Origin: Capsicum annuum
Taxonomy: Eukaryota > Streptophyta > Magnoliopsida > Solanales > Solanaceae
Length of the DNA stretch: 64,000 bases
Direction: 5' to 3'
Assembly (NCBI RefSeq): GCF_002878395.1
Contig: NW_025825179.1
Span: forward strand, 458,398-522,397
The position numbers and the translations under genes are program-made. The notes under the pieces were generated by a model. The model saw nothing but the letters and a program-made list of their open reading frames with translations. It had not been told where the DNA came from and did no database searches. Below, piece after piece: positions 44,484-56,455 of this stretch. Position 1 is the first letter of the stretch. Each line of letters opens with the position of its first letter.

Positions 44484-47400
44484 TGTAATACCCCGCATGT
44501 TTCTAAGCTAGGAAGTGAATAAGTATTCCTACGTATGAAATCTCCTATCCTGTGATTCATACTTGAGTACATGACTTACAATGAATATCCTAGTGATAGG
44601 ATAGCTTGTGATGCATTAAGCATGTTCATATGAGTCACTTAAGGTAATACAAGCTAAGAGTTTTTGAATCCATCAAGTTTTAGTGTTCGATTTTGCAAGG
44701 GTCATCTTTGAATGAGTATAAATCGATATTAATATGGTATTTTGGCTGATTTAGACCTACCAAATTGTAGAGAATCGAATTAGCTTTCCAATGATACCAA
44801 TTTTTCCTTAATCCAATACCCGAGCAAAAAGTTATGCCCATTTTCGTGAGAGACAGTAAGGATAGGGGATTGGTTAGGCGCCGCCCAACCTAGCTTAGGC
44901 AATCACTTGGGCGCCATCTAAGTCAGTTTTAGGTGCCAAAAACACTCCGTTTTGAGTTATTTTAAGGGTAATTAAGTCTTTTAACACTCCTTACATGTCC
45001 CTAAACTTAACCCTACAAAATATATAGCTTCTAAACATATTACAACCCTATTATTATCTCAAAGCTCATCATCCAAGAGCACTAAAAGAGAAAAACAACT
45101 AGGGTTGTGTAACTAAGCTTGAAGATCTGATTTCAAGGAAATTTCTCCGTCAATCATCAAGAATCTTCCTTCTAAGGCATACGTGAGTTGATTTATGGAT
45201 CCCTTTAATCCATAAAGCTCAAAAATCCTATTTTTCATTATAAAGTATGATTTCAATATTGTTGGGTGTTGATGATCATGTTGTTGATGTTGGGTGATTT
45301 CCAAGATGGAATCTTTATATGTTTCTTTGAATTTCATGATATCATATGAGTTGGAAACATGTAAATTTGGTTGTTCATGATGTATAATTTGATGATTTCA
45401 CCTATTCTTAAGATGTGCATATAAGGTGTTTGATAAAATGCCTAAGAAACTAGAAATCATGCAATATAGCTAAATTGTGACTAAGTAAAGGATTCATGAT
45501 ATGCCCTTACGTTCCAATGACTTCCATGTTGATAATGTGCCTTGTAAATGTTGTTGGAATACTCATGAACTATTCTTATGAGATTATGCTATGTTTACTT
45601 TCAAATCCTACTTATGAACAAGATATATAATAACCATGCAATCCACATGAACTTCCATGCTATTGGTATGTGTTACCAATATGATTATGCAATGAACATG
45701 ATATTAAGATTGTGCAAGTACTTCCATGTGATATGAAATCCTTTCCATGCAATACATTGTTGATAACCATGCTTAGTATGAGATCCCTACTTATGATATT
45801 ATAAATTATGGACTTTACTTTTATGATCAAGTCAGTCATGTGTGTCAGTTTCCTTCCATCGAGTCCTGGGGGTACTTGTACTCGAAAACTATAGCTGTGT
45901 GCCTAGATCCATGTCATGTTTCACGATATCCGAACTTAAGCTATGATTTCATAGACTTCTGTCAGTCATGTGACTCAGGAAAACCTCATGATCTTAGTCA
46001 GTTGTCAGATATCAGTAACATTTTGCCAGTCAACGAAATTCAGTAAGATTAAGTCATGTACTGTCAGTTATTCATGTCCAGTCCCTCCAGATGGGAGTAG
46101 AGGTTAGCACCGAGTGAACCCAAGGATGAGAACTCACCCGCCAGTTCAGGGTGTGATTCTTAGTATTCATCATTGTGTTCCATAACTACGTAGCCAGCAT
46201 AGGTTGATACATCTTAACCCGTCAAATTAGGGTTGATGAGGTGGCTTAACCCGTCAGTTTAGGGTTCCCACCATTCTCATTGAGTACCTACCAGATAAGG
46301 GTCACTCACAGGCTGTCCTTACCCATGGCACAGTATTGAAACCTCTCTAGTCGAGGCAGAGATTGGACCCCAGCTTAGCCATAACGGCACACATGGGGCA
46401 TGTCGGTTAAACACTACTTTCCACAGTTTCAGTATCAATCTCAGTAAAAGAACTTAGGGCGTTCTTCAGATTTCAGTATATACAGGACTATCAGATACAG
46501 TCGTCCATGTTATCAGTTTCAGTATCAGTCATGACAGTTATCAGTAAACCACGTATTAGCTTACAGGTCATGCTATCACGTATTCATGGTCCCAATTTCT
46601 ATATATATGTGTTTGCACTCCCACATTCATATTAGTCAGTTAGTGTTGTTCATACATGAAACCCTTTATGTTCATCCTACCTTTCTCGTATACTCAGTAC
46701 TCCAGTTGTACTGACATATTTGCGCTATGGTGCTTTCTTTTCATGTTACACCATAGGTTCCGATACACGAGCTCCAAACCAGCAGTAGCAGTAGCATTCC
46801 AGTTGCAATGAAAAAGTAAGTCCTCATTGATTCGAGCACAATATGATTTGATTCATTTATTTATTTCTTCAGTTCAGTTTTACGGAGTTAGTTGGAGACA
46901 TGTTCCTTCAACTCCTTATTCAGATAGTTTAGAGGCTTTCAGATTTACTNNNNNNNNNNNNNNNNNNNNNNNNNNNNNNNNNNNNNNNNNNNNNNNNNNN
47001 NNNNNNNNNNNNNNNNNNNNNNNNNNNNNNNNNNNNNNNNNNNNNNNNNACATATTTGCGCTATGGTGCTTTCTTTTCATGTTACACCATAGGTTCCGAT
47101 ACACGAGCTCCAAACCAGCAGTAGCAGTAGCATTCCAGTTGCAATGAAAAAGTAAGTCCTCATTGATTCGAGCACAATATGAATTGATTCATTTATTTAT
47201 TTCTTCAGTTCAGTTTTACGGAGTTAGTTGGAGACATGTTCCTTCAACTCCTTATTCAGATAGTTTAGAGGCTTTCAAATTTATGTTCAGATTTACGTTT
47301 AGATTGAGCTATTTGGGTATTTTCACCTACATGATTGTATTCAGTTTAACCTTATGGCCTTATAGTTCTATGTATTCCAAATTTTTATATCATGATTTGC

Positions 47401-47497
47401 AGTATACAGGTACAGATATCAATCATGGGTTAGCTTGTGGTCCCTCGGGGTTATGAGCATCGTGTAGCATTCTAGTTCAGTGAATCGGGGTGTTACA
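44484..47497 (+). repeat. 3' LTR of Del-1, with an internal scaffold gap
   Basis: Same ends as the 5' LTR. Its 3014 bp include 100 N and a duplicated 235 bp around the gap. Without these it is about 2.68 kb, close to the 2709 bp of the 5' LTR, and the difference includes the missing extra GC-rich module copy. Confidence 0.92.
46950..47049. other. Assembly gap (100 N) with duplicated flanks
   Basis: Exactly 100 N, the usual scaffolding placeholder. The roughly 235 bp before it (46714-46949, from ACATATTTGCGCTATGG to AGGCTTTCAGATTTA) reappears almost unchanged directly after it (47050-47283). In the 5' LTR this segment occurs once (about 40130-40360). Confidence 0.97.
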
Positions 47498-47502
47498 ATA
47501 AA

Positions 47503-47700
47503 TCAATTATAAAAATGCTATCACTTATTTTATATAACATATGCGTTATTTTTGAATTATTCTACGTACCAGTACTTTTGAGTACTGACCCCGTATCTAC
47601 AAGTTTTGAGGTTCAGTCACAGGGTCCATTACATCAATTAGTCATATGGGATAATGATAGAGTTGGTGAGCCATCTATATCCCAAAAAAATAATTATTTG
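47503..47700 (+). repeat. LTR X, segment resuming after Del-1
   Basis: Follows the ATAAA target copy. It has LTR-like phrases of this family (TACGTACCAGTACTTTTGAG, AGTACTGAC, GAGGTTCAG). It is interrupted again at 47701 by LTR Y, and the end of LTR X is not in the window. Confidence 0.6.
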
Positions 47701-48211
47701 TGATGCCTCGAGTCTATACCCCAGACGTTACACGGTGCTTGTGATCTCGAAGGACCACAAGCTAAACCATGACTGATACTTGCTATAATAACTTAATAAT
47801 AATACGATAAATATGCACAAAATAGGCAGAAAACTGGCCATAAGGTTCAATACTATAAATAATATTGAATATGGTATCACAACACCAAAACTGAACATCA
47901 ATACTGAAAACTGAATAACTATCTGAAAGCGTCTAAACTGTCTAAAATATGGAGTTGATGGGACAAGTCCCCAACTAACTCTAACTACTGAAAATAAATT
48001 GAAATGCTGAAATAAATAATCACGTCCTTGAACTATGAGGACTCACCACTAACTCTATATGCTGAGAATTTGAATTGCTAAGGGTGCTCGAGAGCCCGTT
48101 CGTCTGAACCTATGATATAAGACATCATAGCACAAAAGAAAATCATGCGTCAGTACTTTGAATATACTGGTATACTCAATGAGGTAGGCTGAAATGCATG
48201 GGTTCATATGC

Positions 48212-50922
48212 TGTAACGACCCGAGTTTAGTACCTCGGACACTACATGGTGCTTATAATTTCAAAGTACCATAAGCTAACCCTTGACTGATATCTGTAAC
48301 TGAGCACTGAATAATGCACTGCAAAAATGTGGAAAACTGGCAAAAAACTTGCCATAAGGTTCAAAAACTAAAATACAATTGAAAAAAAAACTGAATACTG
48401 ATACAACTGTCTGAACATCTAGTCTAAAAAAGCCTCTAAACTGTCTGAACTATAGAGTTGATGGGGCAATCCCCCGACTAACTCCATTTACTAAAATGAT
48501 AAATCTAACACAATAATAAAATAAGGAACATCCTCAAATAATGAGGACTCACTGCTAAGTCTACAACTGCTAGCTGAATTTGAACTGCTAACGGTGCTCT
48601 GGATCCCGTGCTTCTGAACCTATGGTATAAGACACTATAGCGCAAGAGAAAAGTATGCATCAGTACGTGGGAATGTACTGGTACTCTAGATGAGGTAAGG
48701 CTGAAAGCAAGGGTTTACAAGCATGAACAATATTGACTAAATATCATGAGATTACTAAATAAGGATACATGCATGAGTGCATAAACTATAACTAAAATCG
48801 TAGTAACACTGAATATTGAATACTAAATTCTAATAACTGGATTTATGATTACTGAGTCTACTGATACTGATATCTAATTAACTGAGGTTGAGATCAGTCC
48901 TATCTAGCGGATGATCTCTTAATCTACTGATAATGAATTTAATGAATTGAATTTGAGATCAGTCCTATCTAGCGGGTGATCTCTAAATCCATTGATAATA
49001 CTATTGAGTGACTGTATTTAAAAGTCCTGAATCTATGCTACAGAGCTGAGTTCTTTTACTGAGACTGATTTTGAAGCTGATACTGTGGGAGATAGTCATC
49101 TAATGGGTGATCCCTGAGTATGTCAGTCCTATCTAATGGGTGATCCCTGAGTATGTCAGTTCTTTCTAATGGGTGACATCTTGTACCTACGCTGGCTTCA
49201 TAGTTCTGGAACTTTGGGATTGCTTCTAGGGATCTTAGTCCTATCTAACGGCTCAGCCCCCATCCCTAGGTTTTATCGGTGCTGAATCCTACTCCCAACT
49301 GAAAGACTCTGAACTAATTCTTAGACTGTACTAGACTGAGCTAAATCTGTTATTGATCATACTGATTAACTGAGCTAAGCTGAGTTCACTGAGTATCGTT
49401 GATTGATAGAATACTTCTGAGTTCTGAATTGATTACTAAACTAAAGTTAGAATGCTACTGATACTGAGATTACTAATATTTCCTAAGTTCTGGGACTGTT
49501 TGAGAGTACTACTAATCATGGCATGACTGAGATTATTATGAAACTGATACTGGCTCTAGACAAATAGCTAATTTGTTGGGTATAAATACCCCCAGGACTC
49601 GATAACATAATTAATACAAGACAGGACAACTTGTACATAACATGGAAATAGGTTATCATTCATAACATAATGAATGAAGCATATCTTCAAGCACTTAAAA
49701 GTCTTAAACATGTAAATGTATAGGGAGTGCATACTATTATCTCATAATTCATTCAATAAGGAAGGCACATGAGTAGGAATGCATACAACATATCATAATT
49801 CATTCACTAAGGCCTTTCAACAAACACTTGGCATGCATTAACTTATACACAATTGGGGATTTCTTGTCAACATGCTATAGTGACTTTATTTCCTTCACAT
49901 AAGAATTTTTTCAAACATATGGGGAGCATACTTCATTCAATACAACTAATTAACATGGTTACATCAATCAACATGCATCTTGAAGAGGTTTATCATGATA
50001 TCACATAAACATCACATACTAGGATCAAAACTTGGAACTTTGTAAACAAAATATGAATTAAAACTCAATAACAACATAAACTTCAATTCTAATTCACATG
50101 AATCATGAAAACTCATAAATATATAATCTTTGAATTTAGAAAAATATTATTGAACTTTTTGGGTGGAAGGAACCCAAGAATCAACATCTAACATACTTGG
50201 AAATCTAGATTCTTGAAGTTCTTGAAGACTCTTGGAGGGATTCTTAAGATTGCTTTTGAAACTTGGGGGATAGGGTTTTCTATATTTGAGAGAGAATGCT
50301 TTTGTTCTTGAGGAATCGTGAATATAAATGAGCAATTTTGGCTATTAAGGGTTTAAATCCCGTATATAGGCTGATTAGGGGCTTTAGGAAATAACAAATT
50401 GGTCCTTGGGATTAAATAACAGAATCTAAAAATCCTAATTTTCATGCTGGCGTGACGCGGTGAAATCGTGCCAGCTCACTGTAAACTGGACGACTGGGAA
50501 ACTAGTTTGTGTTGCGATGCGATGGAAATCGCGTTGCCACCTTGGTTGTGAACTAGAATGGCACCGTAATGCGGTGAAATTGCGTTGGTGCACTGGAATT
50601 TGACAAATTTTAAAATTAAGCTTTGGCGCGATGCACCCTAATTGCGAAGGCTCACTGGATTTTGATGATTGCCATTTTGGCTAGTTCCGCGATGCGCTAA
50701 ATTACCAGGTGGTACACTGCCTTACTAAAATGGCTCTAACTCTTCGTCCGAGTGTTGGATTTGGGTGAATTTGGTATCGATGAAAAGCTTATTCAATTTT
50801 CCACATGATAAAAAGTCAAAATATTGAAAATACCATAGGAAATAAAAGGTATGAATCTATGAATCAAGATCTTTAATGTTCTAAGAACGAATCGAAGCTA
50901 GATAGAAATACAAGGTATTACG
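48212..50922 (-). mobile_element. Solo LTR, Tekay/Del type (2711 bp)
   Basis: Plus-strand start TGTAACGACCCG (48212) and end GGTATTACG (50922; expected ...TTACA reversed). A perfect 5-bp duplication TATGC flanks it (48207-48211 and 50923-50927). Its length is almost that of the Del-1 LTR. No internal region or second LTR is present, so it is what remains after LTR-LTR recombination. It contains CAATGGGTGATCC-like short tandem units (48900-49270) and a GC-rich module (50445-50720). An open frame at 50335-50147 is LTR sequence. Confidence 0.9.
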
Positions 50923-51402
50923 TATGCATACACAATACTAACTGAATAACATGAGTATGACTGAATGAGAGTACATACCTGAATATGTAAACTATACTGA
51001 GATTGTAATAACACTGAATACTAAATCTGAATATTGATTAACTAATATTTGAGTATACTAATATTGAATTACTGGTAACTGAATGACTGTATCTGACAGT
51101 CTTGATTTTTGAGAACTATACTAGTCCCATATTGAGCTAAGTAACTGTGACTAACGGTCCTAAATCTGTGGAATAGAACTAAGTTCCATACTTAGACTGA
51201 ATCTGAAATTAAGACTGTGGGAAGTAATCATCTAACTGACATGCTCCTTCACTAACTGATTTGGGGTCCAACTTGTAACACCAATTGGAAGGGTGTAAAA
51301 ACCATTCCACGAATAAGGATAAATGTTGAGTCATCCTCATATGGTAGGTGCTCTTAATGAGAATGGTGGTACCCTCAACTGGCAGGTAGATCACCTCATC
51401 AA
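50923..51402 (-). repeat. LTR Y, middle segment
   Basis: Resumes LTR Y after the solo LTR (target copy TATGC at 50923-50927) and ends at the left target copy of Z (ATCAA). It resembles the solo LTR at 48720-49290 (AACTGACTGTATCTGACAG-type motifs, TAGACTGAATCTGAA). Confidence 0.65.
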
Positions 51403-52812
51403 TGTAATACCCCATATACTTCTAAACTAGAAAATAAACCATTCTTTCTATGTGTGAAACCTCTAATATTGTAATTCATATTTGAGTACATAACTTACAA
51501 GGAGTATCCTAGTGAGAAGAGAGCTTATGATATGTTTAACCTGTTCATATAAGTCACTTAAGGTAATGCAAGCTAAGAGCTTTTGAATCCATCAAATTTT
51601 AGTGTTTGATTTTGCAAGGGTCATCTTTGAACGAGCATAACATTATGTATATGTAGTATTTTAGCATATTTAAATCCACTAAATTGTATATAATTGAATT
51701 AGATTTCCAACGATACCAATTTCTCCTTAATCCAATACCCGAGTGAAAAGTTATGCCCATTTTTGTGAGAGGCAGTAAGGAAATGTGATTGGTTAGGTGC
51801 CACCCAACCAAACTTAGGCGATTAGTTAGGTGCCTCCCAACTTGGCTTGTGTAATTACTTGGGCGCCGCCTAAGTCAGTTCCAAGTGCCAAAAATACTCC
51901 GTTTTGACTTATATCAAGGGTCTTGAAGTCATTTCACACCCCTAAACCATCCCTAATCACTCCAAATCATTATAAGGGATTTTTAAACACATTATTTACA
52001 ATACCTAAGACCTAAATCAGCCAAGTTACAATCCAAAACCCTTCCCCTCTTCCCAAGAACAAAATCTAAGTTTACCTCTCAAGAATTAAGAAGTTAAGCT
52101 CCTAATCCAAGTTCTCTACAAGGATTCTTTCAATCAATCTTGAAGGTCCAATCTTTCAACAATTTCATCACCATTAAGGTATGTGGAATTTGAACAAGAA
52201 CAATCCCTTCATTCTTGTGCCCAAAGCTTTAATTTTTATCAAATGATTTTATGTTTTTTCAAGTGGGTTGTACCCAATTTACTTTAAATGGAATTTATGA
52301 AGTTATAAAGTGTTCAAGTCTTGAATTGTGTGATATTTCACCTATGTTATGTTTTGAATTGAGATTTTATGCTATAAATTGCATGTTACCACTATGAATT
52401 GATGTTTTCAAATATTTCTAAGATTTATGTCATGATCTAAGCTTCATTGTGAAATTGAGATGTTGAAATCATGAGATTCATATTATGAGTTATTCTCCAA
52501 TATCTTGAATGAGATGATTGAAAGCTTTTTAAGAAGATTGTTGAGAATAAAGTTTAAATATGATTTTTGATGCATTAAATTTTTATATTTTGAGTCCTAA
52601 GTACAAGTGATGAGTTTATAAGGAGATTATGATCTCAAGATTTGTTGACAAGTTTTGATAAGTGCTTTTAAAAGCAAAGATTGATCTTTTGATCCTAATC
52701 TAAGATAGGAATCCACACTATTTATGATTTAAAGCAAAAAGAAGTATAATTTGGCCTTCATTATAGACTCTTGAGTTATTTAAAGGTGGATTTCCTAAAA
52801 GTTCTGAGCCTA
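51403..52812 (+). repeat. Element Z 5' LTR, 3' part missing
   Basis: Same opening blocks as the Del-1 LTR: GAGTACATAACTTACAAGGA, TGCAAGGGTCATCTTTGAA, a GC-rich module (51783-51870) and AAAATACTCCGTTTTGA. It runs to CTAAAAGTTCTGAGCCTA (52812). In the other copy this phrase continues into part D (62761), but here it jumps to B1. Confidence 0.8.
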
Positions 52813-52825
52813 AGTATGCCTAGAA

Positions 52826-53823
52826 CTAGACACTAAGTTTGAATAGTAGATGATCATCAAGGTGGAAATAACGATTGCTTGGTTAGTGATGCTAGCTGTA
52901 TGAAGGTGAAAAGTAAGTTTACTAATTTAAGATGAAGTATGATATTGTATGAATGATGTAGAAGTATGCCCAAGGTAATATGGGGCTGCATTATTTTCAA
53001 GGATTATGACATATTATGTATGGCTAGTAGTACTGTGGAGTTGCTAGGTGGGGAAAGACTAGTTAGATGGTATATGGTGTTCTAAATAGCTAAGTTAAGG
53101 TGTTTTGATGGATAGTGTTAAGACTTTTGTTATAGTCTTGATCCTTATGTTCTAGAGATATAAGTTTGGAGATGCGATATTGGTAGGCTATGATGGAAGT
53201 AGTATGGTTCATTAAGGGTTGAAGATATCCGTGTTAAGTGTTGGTACCTAAGTTGAGTTTTTTGAAGATTGAGCTAAAAGAAATTAGAGTTGAAGAACTA
53301 GTTGGTGTGAACTCATAGTATGGTGATACACCTGAAGATTCTAAGTTAGTAAGTGTTCAAGTTATTAGATGATGAATATTGGGGACATAGAAAGATAGAG
53401 TTGTGTCTTAGAATGAAGTATTAGCAGTGGGTTTTACACTTCAAGGTATAGTCTTTCAGGGTAAGTTTATTATTTATGGGTATTATTATGCCTTAGACTC
53501 TAGAGTAAAAGGATTGCAATTTAGATTAGAGTTAGTAAAGGGTTCCGTAGACTTAGAATGTCATCTTTGAACTAAGGGGGAGATGGTAGAGTGAAGAACC
53601 AAATCAAGTTTTGAGAGTTAGATTGCGCTATATGTCAACAAGAGTTGCGATGAGATACTGATCCTTTCTTCCTCTAGAGTATTACTTGGATTTCAATCTT
53701 TATCATATCAGATTCATGTCATGCATGATAGATACATGTCAAAGGCCAATGCTTATACACTTCATGTGTACTCAAATCCATTATCGGTTTCTAGTAAGTA
53801 AGTAACAGCTTCAGTCTATGATT
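52826..53823 (+). repeat. Segment B1, 1 kb direct repeat flanking Del-2
   Basis: From CTAGACACTAAGTTTGAATA to CAGTCTATGATT. It contains GAACTAAGGGGGAGATGGTA (53570), which looks like a polypurine tract, so the segment may be the 3' end of Z's internal region. No coding motif. Confidence 0.8.
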
Positions 53824-53990
53824 CGAGTCATTCCTCAGAATTCTATGAAGTCCAATCTTATGTTGAACCACTCATGATAAGTATAAACTCATTTTCCAGA
53901 GTATGATCAGTTCTCTAAAACTCATGATCCTAGTGAAATCTAGTTTATATCATATATGCCCTCAGTTTAGATATCTTTAACAAATCTATA
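53824..53990 (+). other. Short Z-derived piece before Del-2
   Basis: Continues B1 with no match after B2. It contains TCAGTT/TCATGATCC-type motifs like the 3' UTR of Del-1. CTATA (53986-53990) precedes Del-2's terminal TG. Confidence 0.45.
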
Positions 53991-56241
53991 TGTAACGCCC
54001 CAAAAATGGGTCCCGAGGAGTCATATGGTGCTTAAGGCTACAAGTAACCTCAAGCTAACCCTTTGAGCCGTATTCACATCATTCATCACTTATCAACCGG
54101 ATTACCATATAAAAAACTCAAAATATTCTCCATGATATCATAAATCAAGATGAAAATAGTGCGGAAAGTAACAAAATACTATGTCTTATGACAACTCCAA
54201 ACATCTAGTCTAGTCTAACAAGACTCTAAAAGTCCACAAATTCAGAGAGCCATTGGGACATACCCCAACTGACTCGTACTCAGTATCAAAAGTACTTCGT
54301 TCAAAGAAACAGAAATCTGTATGTCATGTCCTCGGATCATGAGGACTCACTATAACAGAGGATGTAGAACAGCTTGCCCGAAAAGTCACTGTCAAGCTTG
54401 GGACTGAGTAGCCGAACCTACATTCTAAGAAAATGTAGCCCACATCCGAAGATGTGGGTCAGTACTATAGAAATGGACCGAGCATATGGGAGTGCATGCA
54501 AATCTAAATATCAATATCATAAGCATTTATAGAAGACATGCATGATGTAATGAAAGACTCACCTCGGTCGAATAAGATCACTGTAATATCAGAGAGTGTA
54601 ATAAAACATGTAAGTCATCACATAAATTCTCAATCACTTTCCAATTCATTAGATGATCAAACCTCATAATGAAATCCCTCTTGGATAATATAAAATCATT
54701 AAAACTTTTCAAAAAAATGATAAATTTCACAACTCAACTTTCAAATCATTTCACTTTTCGTCTCAGACATAAGAATACACACACACACACTGGGAGCCTC
54801 TTACAACCGACATAAACCATGTGAGCTGCATGAAGTACAACGTCCAACCCACATTGGGGAGAGCTGTCCTATCCTTCCCATCGGAGTAGGACCTTAACCT
54901 TTGGTTCACTAGTGATCACTATATCAAGCAGCCTCAATTCCGACTCACATACTGCGGAGGCACATAGTTTAAGGGAAGTACCAATTACAGCTATACCTCC
55001 CATTCGGTGCGAAAGACTACTACCGGACTTAGCTCAGATCATTTCAAAATAAAACCCACAACAGTACAATTTAACAATTCATATCGGGGGCCGTCATGCT
55101 ACCCCTTTTTCATAATAAAATCAACATGTGGATTTTTTTTCTCATTCGAGTTCAAAAATAACTCCTTCAGGACCAAAAGGTCAAATCATTCAAATATCAA
55201 GGTGTGTATAACACATTACTTCACCAAAGATCATAATCTCAAAGAGAGTTTAAATCCCATATATCAACACTTGAGCAAAATACTTCAAGATTCATACTTT
55301 ATGTATTAACCATATATAATTCATACAAAATCTGAAATTTTAACTTTAAACATGATATTATCATCAAAGTTCATGGAATTCAACTTCAAGGCATCAAAAT
55401 ATCATAGTTTCTTGGAAAAAATATAATATATAAGTTTCCATCTCAAATTCATAGTAAAGCATATAAATTCATGTATATTGTAAACGTAAACATCAATTTG
55501 GGCACAAGAATGAAAGAAGGCTCTTGTTGAAAACCCCACATACCTTTATGGTAACGGATTCGTTGAAAGATTGGACCCTCAATGTTGATTGTGTAACCCT
55601 AGTTGTTTTTATCCTTTAGTGCTCTTGGATGATGAACTGATAATAGGGTTATGATGTGTTTAGGAGCAGTTAAATTCGTAGGGTTATGTTTTTGGATGTG
55701 TAAGGAATGTTAAAAGGTTTATTTATCCTTGAAATAACGCAAAATGGAGTGTTTAAGTCACTTGAAATCAATAAATAGGTGCTGCATATGCTATCGCCTA
55801 TGTTTACATAGGCGCCACATATGCCATCGCATATGCTTTCCAGTGGCTATATGCGATTGGTTAGGCAACGCACTCTACTTCGCAAAGCCATAACTCCTAG
55901 CTCGGGTGTCGGATTTTTATGAAATTGGTATCATTGGAAAGCTAATTCAATTCTCTATAATTTTGTGGATAGAAATATGCAATAATACCATACCTTTTAT
56001 CAAGTTATGCTCATTCAAAGATGACCCTTACGAATTCAAAAACTAAAACTTAATGGATTTTGAAACTCTTAGCTTGTACTACCTTAAGTGACTCATATAA
56101 CCACACTTAACACATCATAAGCTCTCTTATAACTAGGGAACTATTGGTGATTTAGGTGCCCAAATATGGTTTACAAAATTGGGTTTTTTGCATATTCGAA
56201 CAATGGTTCATTTTCCAGCTTAGGAAATGTGGGGCATTATA
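53991..56241 (-). repeat. 3' LTR of Del-2 (2251 bp)
   Basis: The plus-strand start TGTAACGCCCC is a normal LTR end. The other end, next to the polypurine tract, reads TATAATGCCCCAC on the minus strand, so the terminal TG has become TA. It carries an (AC)n run at 54777-54790, a GC-rich module at 55785-55880 and a conserved GAAATTGGTATCATTGGAAA. The open frame 55007-55309 is LTR sequence. Confidence 0.85.
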
Positions 56242-56254
56242 ATATCTCCCCCTT
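56242..56254 (-). promoter_or_regulatory. Polypurine tract of Del-2
   Basis: AAGGGGGAGATAT on the minus strand, identical to the Del-1 tract and directly before the LTR. Confidence 0.88.
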
Positions 56255-56455
56255 GGGGACATTCATCCTCGAATGACGCTGGGTATATTAAGAGTAAAGA
56301 GAAAATGAAGGGTACACAGCTGACAAAACTTGCTAATCTTGCCTCTACTTCATTCTATATTTTGGACACAACAAGAAGTGCGTGACTCATGAAATCACAG
56401 CTGAGTAGCAACAATAACTACTAAACTACTGCAATTTGGCATAGAAAAGGAATGA
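56255..56455 (-). other. Del-2 3' UTR
   Basis: About 200 bp between the pol stop (near 56456) and the polypurine tract. It has the GAGGATGAATGTCCC-type context shared with Del-1 and no coding sequence. Confidence 0.5.

Larger units (their letters stand above)
37869..47497 (+). mobile_element. Del-1: Ty3/gypsy Tekay/Del-type chromovirus with both LTRs, 9.6 kb
   Basis: Both ends are present: TGTAATACCCCGC at 37869 and GGGGTGTTACA ending at 47497, flanked by a perfect 5-bp duplication ATAAA (37864-37868 and 47498-47502). It has 5' LTR, iMet primer site, gag remnant, pol remnant with chromodomain-like C-terminus, polypurine tract and 3' LTR in order. The LTRs differ by only a few percent by eye, yet pol carries about ten stops and gag is joined to pol by a deletion. 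The element therefore may have been copied in trans, or decayed quickly after insertion. It sits inside LTR X. Confidence 0.95.

Noticed and set aside
36047..47700. Possibility that the gypsy-type pol belongs to an integrated plant pararetrovirus
   Set aside because: Long LTRs, iMet primer site, polypurine tract, integrase with DDE motif and chromodomain-like tail, and 5-bp target duplication all indicate an LTR retrotransposon; no movement or coat protein motif was seen.
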